NCBI GenBank assembly: GCA_038230415.1
Contig: JBBRNH010000079.1
Coordinates: 1-28,776 of the forward strand
Reading direction: 5' to 3'
DNA length: 28,776 bases
Origin: JBBRNH01 sp038230415
GTDB lineage: Bacteria > Bacteroidota > Bacteroidia > Cytophagales > Spirosomataceae
The notes under the pieces were generated by a model. That model ran no database searches. It was not told the DNA's origin and was given only the letters and a program-made list of their open reading frames with translations. Positions within the stretch are counted from its first letter, which is position 1. Every line of letters starts with the position of its first letter. Of the stretch, positions 14,452-20,620 are shown in pieces. A program made the position numbers and the translations under genes.

Positions 14452-15192
14452 ATGCAAGTCCATAAAAAAGTTGTTACACAGAGGTACACGGAGACGCACA
14501 GAGATACACAAAATGGTTTTATTAGTCTCCGTGTAGCTCTGTGCGTCTTGGTGTATCTCTGTGGCACAATTGCCGTTTCTCAGCCACTCGAAACCGCTCT
14601 GAAACGCCAGAAATTAGTGAATGTCCAGACGCTTGACCCGTCTATTTTGGTGGAGTTGAAATACTCAACCACCGATAATTTTGTGGGGAAAGATGTCTAT
14701 GACGACCTCACAACGGCGTATATGCAGCCCCTTGCCGCGCGCAAACTCGCCGAAGCCAGCCGACTACTACGGGCCCGAAATCATACGCTGCGCTTGTTGG
14801 TGTATGACGCGGCCCGCCCCCGAACGGCGCAGTGGAAACTCTGGAATGCCCTCACCAAATACCCCGAAGCCGAACGCCAGAAATACGTGGCCGACCCCCG
14901 CAAAGGCTCCATCCATAACTACGGTTGCGCCGTTGATCTTACCCTCGCCGACAAAACCGGCAAGGCAGTGGACATGGGAACGCCGTTCGATTATTTCGGG
15001 ATTCTGGCCTATCCGTCCGAAGAAACAGCCTTGCTGAGCCAGGGTAAACTGACGCAGAATCAGGTGCAAAACCGGCAACTGTTGCGGTCGGTGATGCGCC
15101 GGGCCGGGTTCAGCCCCATCGGGTTCGAGTGGTGGCACTTCAACGCCCTACCCCGCGAAAAAGCCAAAATGATGTTCAGGATTGTGGAGTAG
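14452..15192 (+). CDS. VanX-type D-alanyl-D-alanine dipeptidase (peptidase M15)
   Basis: This zinc dipeptidase is about 246 residues long from ATG 14452 (an in-frame ATG at 14416 is the alternative). The VanX/DdpX active site is complete: the substrate-binding Arg in YDAARPRT, the zinc ligands His155 and Asp162 in GSIHNYGCAVDL, and the catalytic Glu226 and ligand His229 in EWWHF. It should hydrolyse D-Ala-D-Ala in the periplasm for nutrient use or wall turnover; no VanH or VanA partner is nearby, so vancomycin resistance is unlikely. The apparent signal peptide (hydrophobic core ALCVLVYLCGTIAVS, then QPLE) is largely encoded by the right arm of a palindromic repeat, so this N-terminus is probably a recent replacement. 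Confidence 0.9.
   Translation: MQVHKKVVTQRYTETHRDTQNGFISLRVALCVLVYLCGTIAVSQPLETALKRQKLVNVQTLDPSILVELKYSTTDNFVGKDVYDDLTTAYMQPLAARKLAEASRLLRARNHTLRLLVYDAARPRTAQWKLWNALTKYPEAERQKYVADPRKGSIHNYGCAVDLTLADKTGKAVDMGTPFDYFGILAYPSEETALLSQGKLTQNQVQNRQLLRSVMRRAGFSPIGFEWWHFNALPREKAKMMFRIVE
14470..14567. repeat. Palindromic repeat, copy 1, inside the dipeptidase 5' region
   Basis: The left arm (from 14470, GTTGTTACACAGAGGTACAC...) and the right arm (14526-14567, TCTCCGTGTAGCTCTGTG...) are complementary at about 29 of 33 core positions. The left arm closely matches that of the copy at 15199-15311. The words ACACGGAGA, ACGCACAGAG and GATACAC recur. The element overlaps the 5' end of the dipeptidase reading frame and encodes most of its signal peptide. 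Confidence 0.8.
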
Positions 15193-15198
15193 AGCAAG

Positions 15199-15311
15199 GT
15201 TGTTACACGGAGATACACGGAGGACGCACAGAGATTCACGGAGAATTTGACGCTATAAATCACGCTCTCTGTGCGTCTCTGTGCGTTCTCCGTGTATCTC
15301 TGTGTAACAAC
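15199..15311. repeat. Palindromic repeat, copy 2, between the dipeptidase gene and guaA
   Basis: This 113-bp inverted repeat has outer arms beginning GTTGTTACACGGAGATACAC and ending with its near complement (about 85% over 45 bp). It fills nearly the whole gap between the converging dipeptidase and guaA genes, so it probably serves as a two-way terminator. It belongs to the same family as 14470-14567. Confidence 0.85.
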
Positions 15312-15317
15312 TATCTA

Positions 15318-16850
15318 TCATTCCCACTCAATCGTAGCCGGTGGTTTCGACGAAATATCATACACCACACGGTTTACGCCCTTCACCCGGTTGATGATTT
15401 CGTTGGAAACATCGGCCAGAAATTCATACGGCAGGTGCGCCCAGTCGGCGGTCATACCGTCAACGCTGGTTACGGCGCGGAGGGCCACCACGCGCTCGTA
15501 GGTACGTTCATCGCCCATCACGCCCACGCTCTGCACGGGTAGCAGCATGGCTCCGGCTTGCCAAACCTGATCGTATAACCCACTCGTTTTCAGGCCGTTG
15601 ATGAAGATTGAGTCCACGTCCTGCAAGATTTGAACCTTCTCCGGCGTGATGTCGCCGAGGATGCGGATTGCCAGGCCGGGGCCGGGAAACGGATGGCGTT
15701 TCAGGATGGCTTCGGGCAAACCCAGCGACCGGCCAACGGCGCGTACTTCGTCTTTAAACAGGGTGTTGAGCGGCTCCACGACCTTGAGTTTCATGAAATC
15801 GGGCAGGCCACCGACGTTGTGGTGCGATTTGATGGTGGCCGACGGCCCTTTTACCGAGACCGACTCGATTACGTCGGGGTAAATCGTTCCCTGACCGAGC
15901 CACGAGACATTCTCGATGCGGTGCGCTTCCTGGTCAAAAACCTCGATAAACGTGCGGCCAATGGCTTTTCGTTTGGCTTCGGGGTCGGTCAAGCCAGCTA
16001 AGGCATGGTAAAACTGGTTGGTGGCATCAACGCCTTTGATGTTCAGGCCCAGCGTTTTATACGATTCCAGCACCTGCCCGAACTCGTCTTTACGGAGCAA
16101 ACCGTTATCCACAAAAATACAGAACAGGTTATCACCAATGGCGCGTTGCACGAGCGTTGCCGCCACCGACGAGTCAACCCCGCCCGACAGGGCCATCACC
16201 ACCCGGTCAGAACCGAGTTTTTGGGCAAGGTCGGCAATGGTGGCTTCTACGAATGAGTCGGCAGTCCAGTTTTGGCTGCATCCGCAGATGTCCACCACAA
16301 AGTTGTGCAACAGTTGTTTGCCTTGCAGCGAGTGGGTCACTTCGGGGTGAAACTGAATGCCATAAGTCTGTTCTCCTTCAATCTGGAACGCGGCCACCCG
16401 AACCGTATCGGTGGAGGCAATAACAGTAAAATTGTCGGGGATGCTGGTGATGGTATCGGCGTGCGACATCCAGACCTGACTGTGCGCGTCAATGCCGCGC
16501 ATGAGCGGATTTGCGCCGTCAACGGTGCCGAGTTTAGCCCGGCCATACTCGCGGATGGCCGATGCCTGCACCTCACCCCCGCTGGTGTGGGCCAGCAGTT
16601 GTGCGCCGTAGCACACGCCCAAAATCGGCAGTTTGTGGCGCAGGGCGGCCAAATGAACCATCGGTGCGTTGGCATCGCGGACGGAAGCCGGGCTACCCGA
16701 CAGGATGATGCCGGTAACGGATTCGAGGTGAGCGGGGAGGTGATTATAGGGGTGGATTTCGCAGTAAACGTTCAGTTCGCGCACCCGGCGGGCAATGAGT
16801 TGGGTGTATTGCGAACCGAAATCCAGAATCAATATTTGTTCGGTTGCCAT
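15318..16850 (-). CDS. guaA: GMP synthase (glutamine-hydrolysing)
   Basis: This complete 510-residue enzyme converts XMP to GMP using glutamine and ATP. The N-terminal class I glutamine amidotransferase has the nucleophile Cys80 in LGVCYGAQ and the His168/Glu170 pair in FHPEVTHS. The ATP-pyrophosphatase domain has the P-loop SGGVDSS (222-228). The C-terminal dimerisation domain carries KRHPFPGPGLAIR and ends in the invariant KPPATIEWE. It converges with the dipeptidase gene. A TAACTTTG box 18 bp before the start gives it its own promoter, separate from the toxin-like operon upstream. Confidence 0.98.
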   Translation of the reverse strand: MATEQILILDFGSQYTQLIARRVRELNVYCEIHPYNHLPAHLESVTGIILSGSPASVRDANAPMVHLAALRHKLPILGVCYGAQLLAHTSGGEVQASAIREYGRAKLGTVDGANPLMRGIDAHSQVWMSHADTITSIPDNFTVIASTDTVRVAAFQIEGEQTYGIQFHPEVTHSLQGKQLLHNFVVDICGCSQNWTADSFVEATIADLAQKLGSDRVVMALSGGVDSSVAATLVQRAIGDNLFCIFVDNGLLRKDEFGQVLESYKTLGLNIKGVDATNQFYHALAGLTDPEAKRKAIGRTFIEVFDQEAHRIENVSWLGQGTIYPDVIESVSVKGPSATIKSHHNVGGLPDFMKLKVVEPLNTLFKDEVRAVGRSLGLPEAILKRHPFPGPGLAIRILGDITPEKVQILQDVDSIFINGLKTSGLYDQVWQAGAMLLPVQSVGVMGDERTYERVVALRAVTSVDGMTADWAHLPYEFLADVSNEIINRVKGVNRVVYDISSKPPATIEWE

Positions 16851-16868
16851 CTAACGGTCTCTAAAATG

Positions 16869-16876
16869 CAAAGTTA
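16869..16876 (-). promoter_or_regulatory. -7 element for guaA
   Basis: The minus strand reads TAACTTTG, an exact TAnnTTTG match, 18 bp before the guaA ATG. The nearest upstream TTG is only 10 bp away, so the -33 element is not convincing. Confidence 0.55.
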
Positions 16877-16944
16877 GGCCGTTTTTCAATAGCTGATACC
16901 CGGTTTCGCGCGTTGGCCGCTCTTCGTCAATCGCGGAGCCTACT

Positions 16945-17099
16945 GTGCGGATAACGCCGGTGTAGTTCTTCGGATGTGACGGGAACCTGATTGTATAACC
17001 CGCCAACGCAATTTAGTAGGGCTTTGGCTGGTGGCGGCAACCCGCCATTAGCCAAAGCCCTACCAAAACTAAAAACGGGAGCTTACGGAACTCAATCAT
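16945..17099 (-). pseudogene. Truncated copy of the downstream-most lipoprotein gene
   Basis: These 155 bp match the first 52 or so codons of the intact gene at 17092-17670. The copy begins with its own ATG (17097-17099), which overlaps the TGA stop of the intact gene, so the pair is a tandem duplication in operon order. It reads MIEFRKLPFLVLVGLWLMAG and on to CRHQPKPY, then hits a TAA stop. One further base deletion shifts the frame, and homology ends at about 16945. It is therefore a decayed second lipoprotein gene. At most it could give a peptide of 28 residues. Confidence 0.85.
17016..17063. repeat. Palindrome spanning the lipobox codons of the truncated copy
   Basis: Arms 17016-17037 (GTAGGGCTTTGGCTggTGGC...) and 17042-17063 are complementary at 20 of 22 positions around a CAAC loop. 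On the minus strand it covers the codons VGLWLMAGCRHQPKPY, that is, the lipoprotein signal core and lipobox. The intact gene carries the same palindrome with a more diverged right arm at 17579-17637. Confidence 0.75.
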
Positions 17100-17670
17100 C
17101 GGGATAAATCTCTCCCTGCCTGAGCACAAAACGCTCTTTCTGAATATCATCTACGTTGTAGCAGATCGAGATGACCACATCATTGGTGAACTGATACCCG
17201 CCCGCAGGCCATATCTTTCTTCTGTTTATCGAGACCTGAACATCCTCATTGACCCGTATCACACCCAACGACGGATCAGGCTCATAATACTCAAATCTGC
17301 TCATGTACCGGGATGTGGTCAGGGGTGTAAACGGTTGCTGGCACAGTTGCTCTAAGCGGGTCTTGATGGAGTCTATCGCATGGCCTTTATTTTTCAGGGT
17401 AATAAGAACGCCATACGGTTGATTTTTGGGTTCACGGACAAAACTATTAAATCGCCAGACGATTTGAACGGATTTAGCTGTATCGGTGAGCCTGTTTGCA
17501 AGCGACTCTACGGCCTGCGGATAACGCCGGTGTAGTTCTTCGGATGTAACGGGGAACTGAATAGCATAACCCGCCAATGTGATTTGGTAGGGCTTTGGCT
17601 GGTGGCGGCAACCCGTCATCAGCCAAAGTCCTATCACAACTAAAAGCCGGCGTTTACGGAACTCAATCAT
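17092..17670 (-). CDS. Lipoprotein of unknown function, possible third immunity protein
   Basis: This 192-residue protein has a lipoprotein signal with lipobox LMTGC (Cys21). The mature part is alpha/beta with ITLAGYAIQFPVTSEELHRRYP, a basic RFNSFVREPKNQPYGVLITLKNKGH segment and a C-terminal ICYNVDDIQKERFVLRQGEIYPDD. I recognise no family. It lies 17 bp after the second small lipoprotein gene and is followed by a decayed copy of itself. Its place in the row suggests an immunity or accessory role for the metallopeptidase-toxin-like protein at the head of the operon. That role is inferred from position only. Confidence 0.75.
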   Translation of the reverse strand: MIEFRKRRLLVVIGLWLMTGCRHQPKPYQITLAGYAIQFPVTSEELHRRYPQAVESLANRLTDTAKSVQIVWRFNSFVREPKNQPYGVLITLKNKGHAIDSIKTRLEQLCQQPFTPLTTSRYMSRFEYYEPDPSLGVIRVNEDVQVSINRRKIWPAGGYQFTNDVVISICYNVDDIQKERFVLRQGEIYPDD

Positions 17671-17687
17671 TTAAAGTTTACTACTTA

Positions 17688-18149
17688 TCAAACCCGGCCA
17701 AAACTTCGGGCTACAACGCGCCATAATGGTTTGTTGACGAGCCAAAAATCAACCGTCTGATTGGTTGCGCCGAACATCATGAATATGTGTACGGTGTCTT
17801 TACGAACTTTAAACGTCTGTATTCTCACGTTAAACCGTAGTGGCCTGGTATAATGTGGTTCGGTCAGAGTAGAATCCTGCAAGAGAATGGGAACGGCCTT
17901 GCCCTTGTACGTCAACTCATAGCCCGCATGCACAACCCGCCCGGCTATTAATTTGAGTCGTTCAGTGGTAAAAACCTTCTTGATTAACGTATCGAGTGGC
18001 TTGTCGTCCAGAACAGTTTGTAACACGGCAAGCGTGTCGGTTTTGGTAAGCCTTTGCCCGGAGTCGCGTGCTGTTTGCTGGCAACACAGTACCATTACCG
18101 TGAGTAATATTACGACGGGTTGGTCTCGACTGACGTTAAAACTTGCCAT
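17688..18149 (-). CDS. Probable exported immunity-like protein, paralogue of the preceding gene
   Basis: This protein is 153 residues long from ATG 18149; the start overlaps the end of the previous gene by 14 bp, which implies coupling. It has a hydrophobic N-terminus (PVVILLTVMVLCCQQ) with cysteines where a lipobox would be, although the -1 residue is atypical. The mature part aligns with the neighbouring 18136-18603 product over most of its length. Shared patterns are VLxTVLDDKPLD, ERLKLIAG, LTYKGKAVPIL and a C-terminal strand pair ending in WRVVARSFGRV (about 35% identity over the first 48 aligned residues by eye). Two tandem, diverged, exported paralogues after a toxin-like gene is the usual arrangement of polymorphic-toxin immunity genes. 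An in-frame ATG at 18182 is the alternative start. Confidence 0.75.
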   Translation of the reverse strand: MASFNVSRDQPVVILLTVMVLCCQQTARDSGQRLTKTDTLAVLQTVLDDKPLDTLIKKVFTTERLKLIAGRVVHAGYELTYKGKAVPILLQDSTLTEPHYTRPLRFNVRIQTFKVRKDTVHIFMMFGATNQTVDFWLVNKPLWRVVARSFGRV

Positions 18150-18603
18150 ATTCACGCTCTTTGATTGTCCAGCCAGCACCATCGTTTTTCATCTTGAAAA
18201 GAGCAGTAGCATTACCAGCATGAAAAAATAGCATAACAATTGCCGAGTCCTTAGAAAATAACTTTATGACGGGTACACTGACATATAGTTCGTTAGGATG
18301 ATGCTCATGTATTTGGCGAGAATCTTCACTTAGATGTACGATTTCAACAGGCTTGTTGGCAAACGTTAATCGCTGATTTGCCTTAATGAAAGGTTCTGCC
18401 ACGAGTTTTAATGCCTGATTGCCAAAGTCCCTACTTATTTCTACTTCTAATTTCTTATCTCGTAGAACAGCCTGAACCAGTTTTGTGGTCTTGCTCGCAT
18501 TGAGGATTTTACTATCGTCAACGCTATTCGTGCAATGAGTCATAAGAAGTCCCGCCAAACTTACCCAAAAGATCAGGCAGGCGCGAATTGTTGAGAATAG
18601 CAT
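18136..18603 (-). CDS. Immunity-like lipoprotein next to the metallopeptidase toxin-like gene
   Basis: This 155-residue lipoprotein has lipobox LMTHC (Cys24). After it come an acidic TNSVDDSK tail and a small alpha/beta domain (KLVQAVLRDKKLEVEISRD, LTFANKPVEIVHLSEDS, LYVSVPVIKLFSKDSAIVML, then GWTIKEREYGKF at the C-terminus). The strand-rich end with a late Trp is reminiscent of NTF2/cystatin-like small domains, but that is only a pattern impression. It begins 10 bp after the stop of the metallopeptidase gene, the position expected for a cognate immunity gene. Lipidation would place it on the same side of the membrane as the toxin-like protein. Base composition here is visibly more AT-rich than in the housekeeping genes. 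Confidence 0.78.
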   Translation of the reverse strand: MLFSTIRACLIFWVSLAGLLMTHCTNSVDDSKILNASKTTKLVQAVLRDKKLEVEISRDFGNQALKLVAEPFIKANQRLTFANKPVEIVHLSEDSRQIHEHHPNELYVSVPVIKLFSKDSAIVMLFFHAGNATALFKMKNDGAGWTIKEREYGKF

Positions 18604-18613
18604 AGCGTAGCGT

Positions 18614-20164
18614 TTAGTTTTGCTTGTTAAAATCGACCAATAACCGCCCAGCGTTATCCTTGGTAATCGTAGTGCCTAACACTTCCCGCTCGAATTCATC
18701 TCCGAACTCATCATTTCTTGATTCATTGCGCCCACCGTCTACGGCACCGTAATGAGTTAATTCATGAAGTAAAGTAACTGAAAGTAGAAATGCAGTTGCT
18801 TCTTTTGTGCCGCTAAGATTGGCCGCTTCTAAACCTCTTACATACCGCGCACTTATCTCTATAAAAGGTTCTGGGTAAGCTGGATATACGGTGTGTCCGT
18901 AATAAGTTGCGGGGGTCAGTTCATTAACGACGATTTTTGGGCCACTACCAAATTTTAATAGTGGTCTGATCTTAGACCAAGCCAGGTGGGTGTGCCGAAT
19001 CAAAGCCTGTTTTACTCTTTCATGTTGTTCAACAAAGCCAGGTAAGTTTCTGACCAGTTCAGTAAAACGTGGATACTGTGCCTGGTCAGCCGCACTCAAA
19101 ATGAAGGCGTTACTACCATCTGGTTTTTGCCCGTATTGGTCAATGTAGTTTTGTAGGCTGCTAATTAAAAGTGGGTAATCCCGGATTACAGCCTGTTCTT
19201 CTTCATCAAAATAGATGCTTGGCGAGTGGTTATAATTCATGTCATAAAAAAAGTTATCCGCCTGGCTGCCTCCTATCAAGCCGTTATCGCCAATCATAAT
19301 GGGCGTGTAGGGCGCACTGCCTCCGCCCCCACCCCCACCTCCGCCACCCGGTGAAGCGTTCCAGAACCAGGCCACGTCACCCGTGTTGCTGCCCTGAGAA
19401 TTGGACGGGGGCGTACTGCCGCCAAAACCATTGCCGCAATCGAGCGATATGGTATAGTCTAACTGCCAGTGATTACCGCCACCGTCCCAAAAACCACTCG
19501 ATGGGTCGCTTAGGCCGCCCCCGCCAACCTGCGCCGGCGGATTGGGGCCTTCATTTTTATACACCAGAATATCGCAATCGCCCATAACCCGTCCTCCTTT
19601 GCCGGTCAGCAGCCGGGCGCGGTTGGTGGGTTTGCCATTTTCGTAGTACCAGCCACCCATGAATTTTTTCTCGGCGTTGTCATACGCTAACACGTAGCCG
19701 TCAAAGCTATCGCCTTTTACTTTCTTGTTTTTCTTCCGGTTGTCGTCCGTCGGAATCACCGTAATCACATCGGCCAGTATGTTGCCTTTTGGGTCTTTAT
19801 AAATCAGCAGTTTCTTCTGAATCATGTAATCTGTTTTATCAACGGATTTCTTGCCGCCCAGTACGTCTTGTTTCGATGCCGTTGCCTGATCGTAGTTGTA
19901 GGTCAGCGGCACCACCACAACGGATAAGCCGTTGGCGTACGTCTGTTTTTGGGCTAAGTTCCAAAACTCGGTACGGCGCGTGGCGGGTTTTTCGCTGCCC
20001 ACTTTGGCTCCTGCCGATTGCGGAACAAACCAGGCTTTAGCCTCCGCAATGGTAATATCAGGATAAACGGGTTTTACCGAAACGTCTGATTTCGGTTCGC
20101 AGGCCGATAGCAGCACAGTTGCCATGAGCAAAATAATCAACGATTTACTGCTGTTCTGAATCAT
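18614..20164 (-). CDS. Lipoprotein with C-terminal HExxH metallopeptidase domain, polymorphic-toxin-like
   Basis: This protein is 516 residues long from ATG 20164, chosen because it starts a lipoprotein signal with lipobox LLSAC (Cys22); an in-frame ATG at 20203 lies inside the upstream stem-loop. Residues 23-210 form a conserved-looking N-terminal region (ITIAEAKAWF, RRTEFWNLAQKQTYANGLSVVVVPL, GGWYYENGK). A Gly/Ser/Asn-rich linker follows at about 210-290, with a run of ten Gly. The last 200 or so residues form a zincin domain with HELTH (His467, Glu468, His471) and a downstream DEFGDEFEREVLG. That HExxHYG...E.G..FE layout resembles the Tox-MPTase metallopeptidase toxins of polymorphic toxin systems. 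The short immunity-like genes downstream support this reading. It could instead be a housekeeping surface peptidase. Substrate unknown. Confidence 0.8.
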   Translation of the reverse strand: MIQNSSKSLIILLMATVLLSACEPKSDVSVKPVYPDITIAEAKAWFVPQSAGAKVGSEKPATRRTEFWNLAQKQTYANGLSVVVVPLTYNYDQATASKQDVLGGKKSVDKTDYMIQKKLLIYKDPKGNILADVITVIPTDDNRKKNKKVKGDSFDGYVLAYDNAEKKFMGGWYYENGKPTNRARLLTGKGGRVMGDCDILVYKNEGPNPPAQVGGGGLSDPSSGFWDGGGNHWQLDYTISLDCGNGFGGSTPPSNSQGSNTGDVAWFWNASPGGGGGGGGGGSAPYTPIMIGDNGLIGGSQADNFFYDMNYNHSPSIYFDEEEQAVIRDYPLLISSLQNYIDQYGQKPDGSNAFILSAADQAQYPRFTELVRNLPGFVEQHERVKQALIRHTHLAWSKIRPLLKFGSGPKIVVNELTPATYYGHTVYPAYPEPFIEISARYVRGLEAANLSGTKEATAFLLSVTLLHELTHYGAVDGGRNESRNDEFGDEFEREVLGTTITKDNAGRLLVDFNKQN

Positions 20165-20167
20165 AAA

Positions 20168-20217
20168 AAAGTGGTTAAACGTTGCTTGCTTTGTAGCAAG
20201 CAACGTTTAACCACTTT
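20168..20217 (-). promoter_or_regulatory. Perfect 23-bp stem-loop with U-run abutting the toxin-like start codon
   Basis: Arms 20168-20190 and 20195-20217 are perfectly complementary (GTGGTTAAACGTTGCTTGCT core) with a 4-nt loop. On the minus strand the stem is followed by six T (the last three of the arm plus three more) and then the ATG at 20164. It looks exactly like an intrinsic terminator, yet it lies between a promoter and a start codon. It may be an attenuator for the toxin-like operon, the terminator of the 75-residue gene upstream, or a long DNA operator. Confidence 0.8.
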
Positions 20218-20218
20218 A

Positions 20219-20246
20219 GAAACATAGAACCAGTATATTGAGCCAA
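20219..20246 (-). promoter_or_regulatory. Promoter of the toxin-like operon
   Basis: The minus strand reads TTG (20244-20246), a 17-bp spacer and TATGTTTC (20219-20226), one mismatch from TTG-N17-23-TAnnTTTG. The start of transcription would fall within or at the edge of the 23-bp stem-loop, so the transcript would begin with that hairpin. Confidence 0.5.
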
Positions 20247-20266
20247 CGGCCCCAGCTCATAAAAGA

Positions 20267-20494
20267 TTAACCTGTAATCACACCGTTACCAGCGCGTTCC
20301 AGCAGTGATTCAACCCGTTGGCGCAGCACATCCACATCATCGGCGATGGCCTGACGGATCGCTGCTTTCTCGTCTTCCGGGCGCTCAGATGCTTCCTGAC
20401 CAATACGTTGCCAGAAGGCTGCTTTTTGGGCCTCATCTTGAAGACCACTGTATTCTCTCAATTCGCTATTCAGTTGTTTGTGCGCCTGATTCAT
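20267..20494 (-). CDS. Small acidic helical protein of unknown function
   Basis: This 75-residue protein is rich in Glu, Gln, Arg and Ala, and is predicted mostly helical (LREYSGLQDEAQKAAFWQRI, DEKAAIRQAIADDVDVLRQR). It has no signal peptide and no cysteine. I do not recognise the family. Biased composition and a sensible position between a repeat and the toxin-like promoter support a real gene, but it is short. It could be an unrelated cytoplasmic protein or a regulator of the following operon; nothing in the sequence shows a DNA-binding motif. Confidence 0.55.
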   Translation of the reverse strand: MNQAHKQLNSELREYSGLQDEAQKAAFWQRIGQEASERPEDEKAAIRQAIADDVDVLRQRVESLLERAGNGVITG

Positions 20495-20511
20495 CGTCGT
20501 TATTCAGACTC

Positions 20512-20617
20512 TACCACCCCTAACCCCCTCCTGTTTTAGGAGGGGGCTAAACCTCCAGGGTTAAAAGCCGAAGGCTTGAAAGCCCCCTCCTGTTTTAGGA
20601 GGGGGTTGGGGGTGGTA
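20512..20617. repeat. Nested palindromic repeat (CCCCCTCC/GGAGGGGG type)
   Basis: Outer arms TACCACCCCTAACCCCCTCC and its near complement at 20598-20617 enclose the element. Each side also carries its own small hairpin, CCCCCTCCTGTTTTAGGAGG plus GGG. The middle holds AGCCGAAGGCTT, another short palindrome. It fills the gap between the DUF2723 stop and the 75-residue gene and may act as a terminator. Similar CCCCCTCC-type palindromes are common between genes in Bacteroidota. Confidence 0.85.
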
Positions 20618-20620
20618 AAT

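Noticed and set aside
14452..15192. Vancomycin resistance operon (VanX)
   Set aside because: No VanH or VanA-type ligase or VanRS genes are nearby, and the enzyme appears exported, as in the peptidoglycan-turnover branch.
14470..15311. CRISPR array
   Set aside because: The repeats are inverted, only two full units exist, they differ from each other, and there are no regular spacers or cas genes.
19319..19350. Gly-run tract in the toxin-like gene as a phase-variable repeat
   Set aside because: The codons for the ten glycines are mixed rather than a uniform short repeat, so slipped-strand switching is unlikely.
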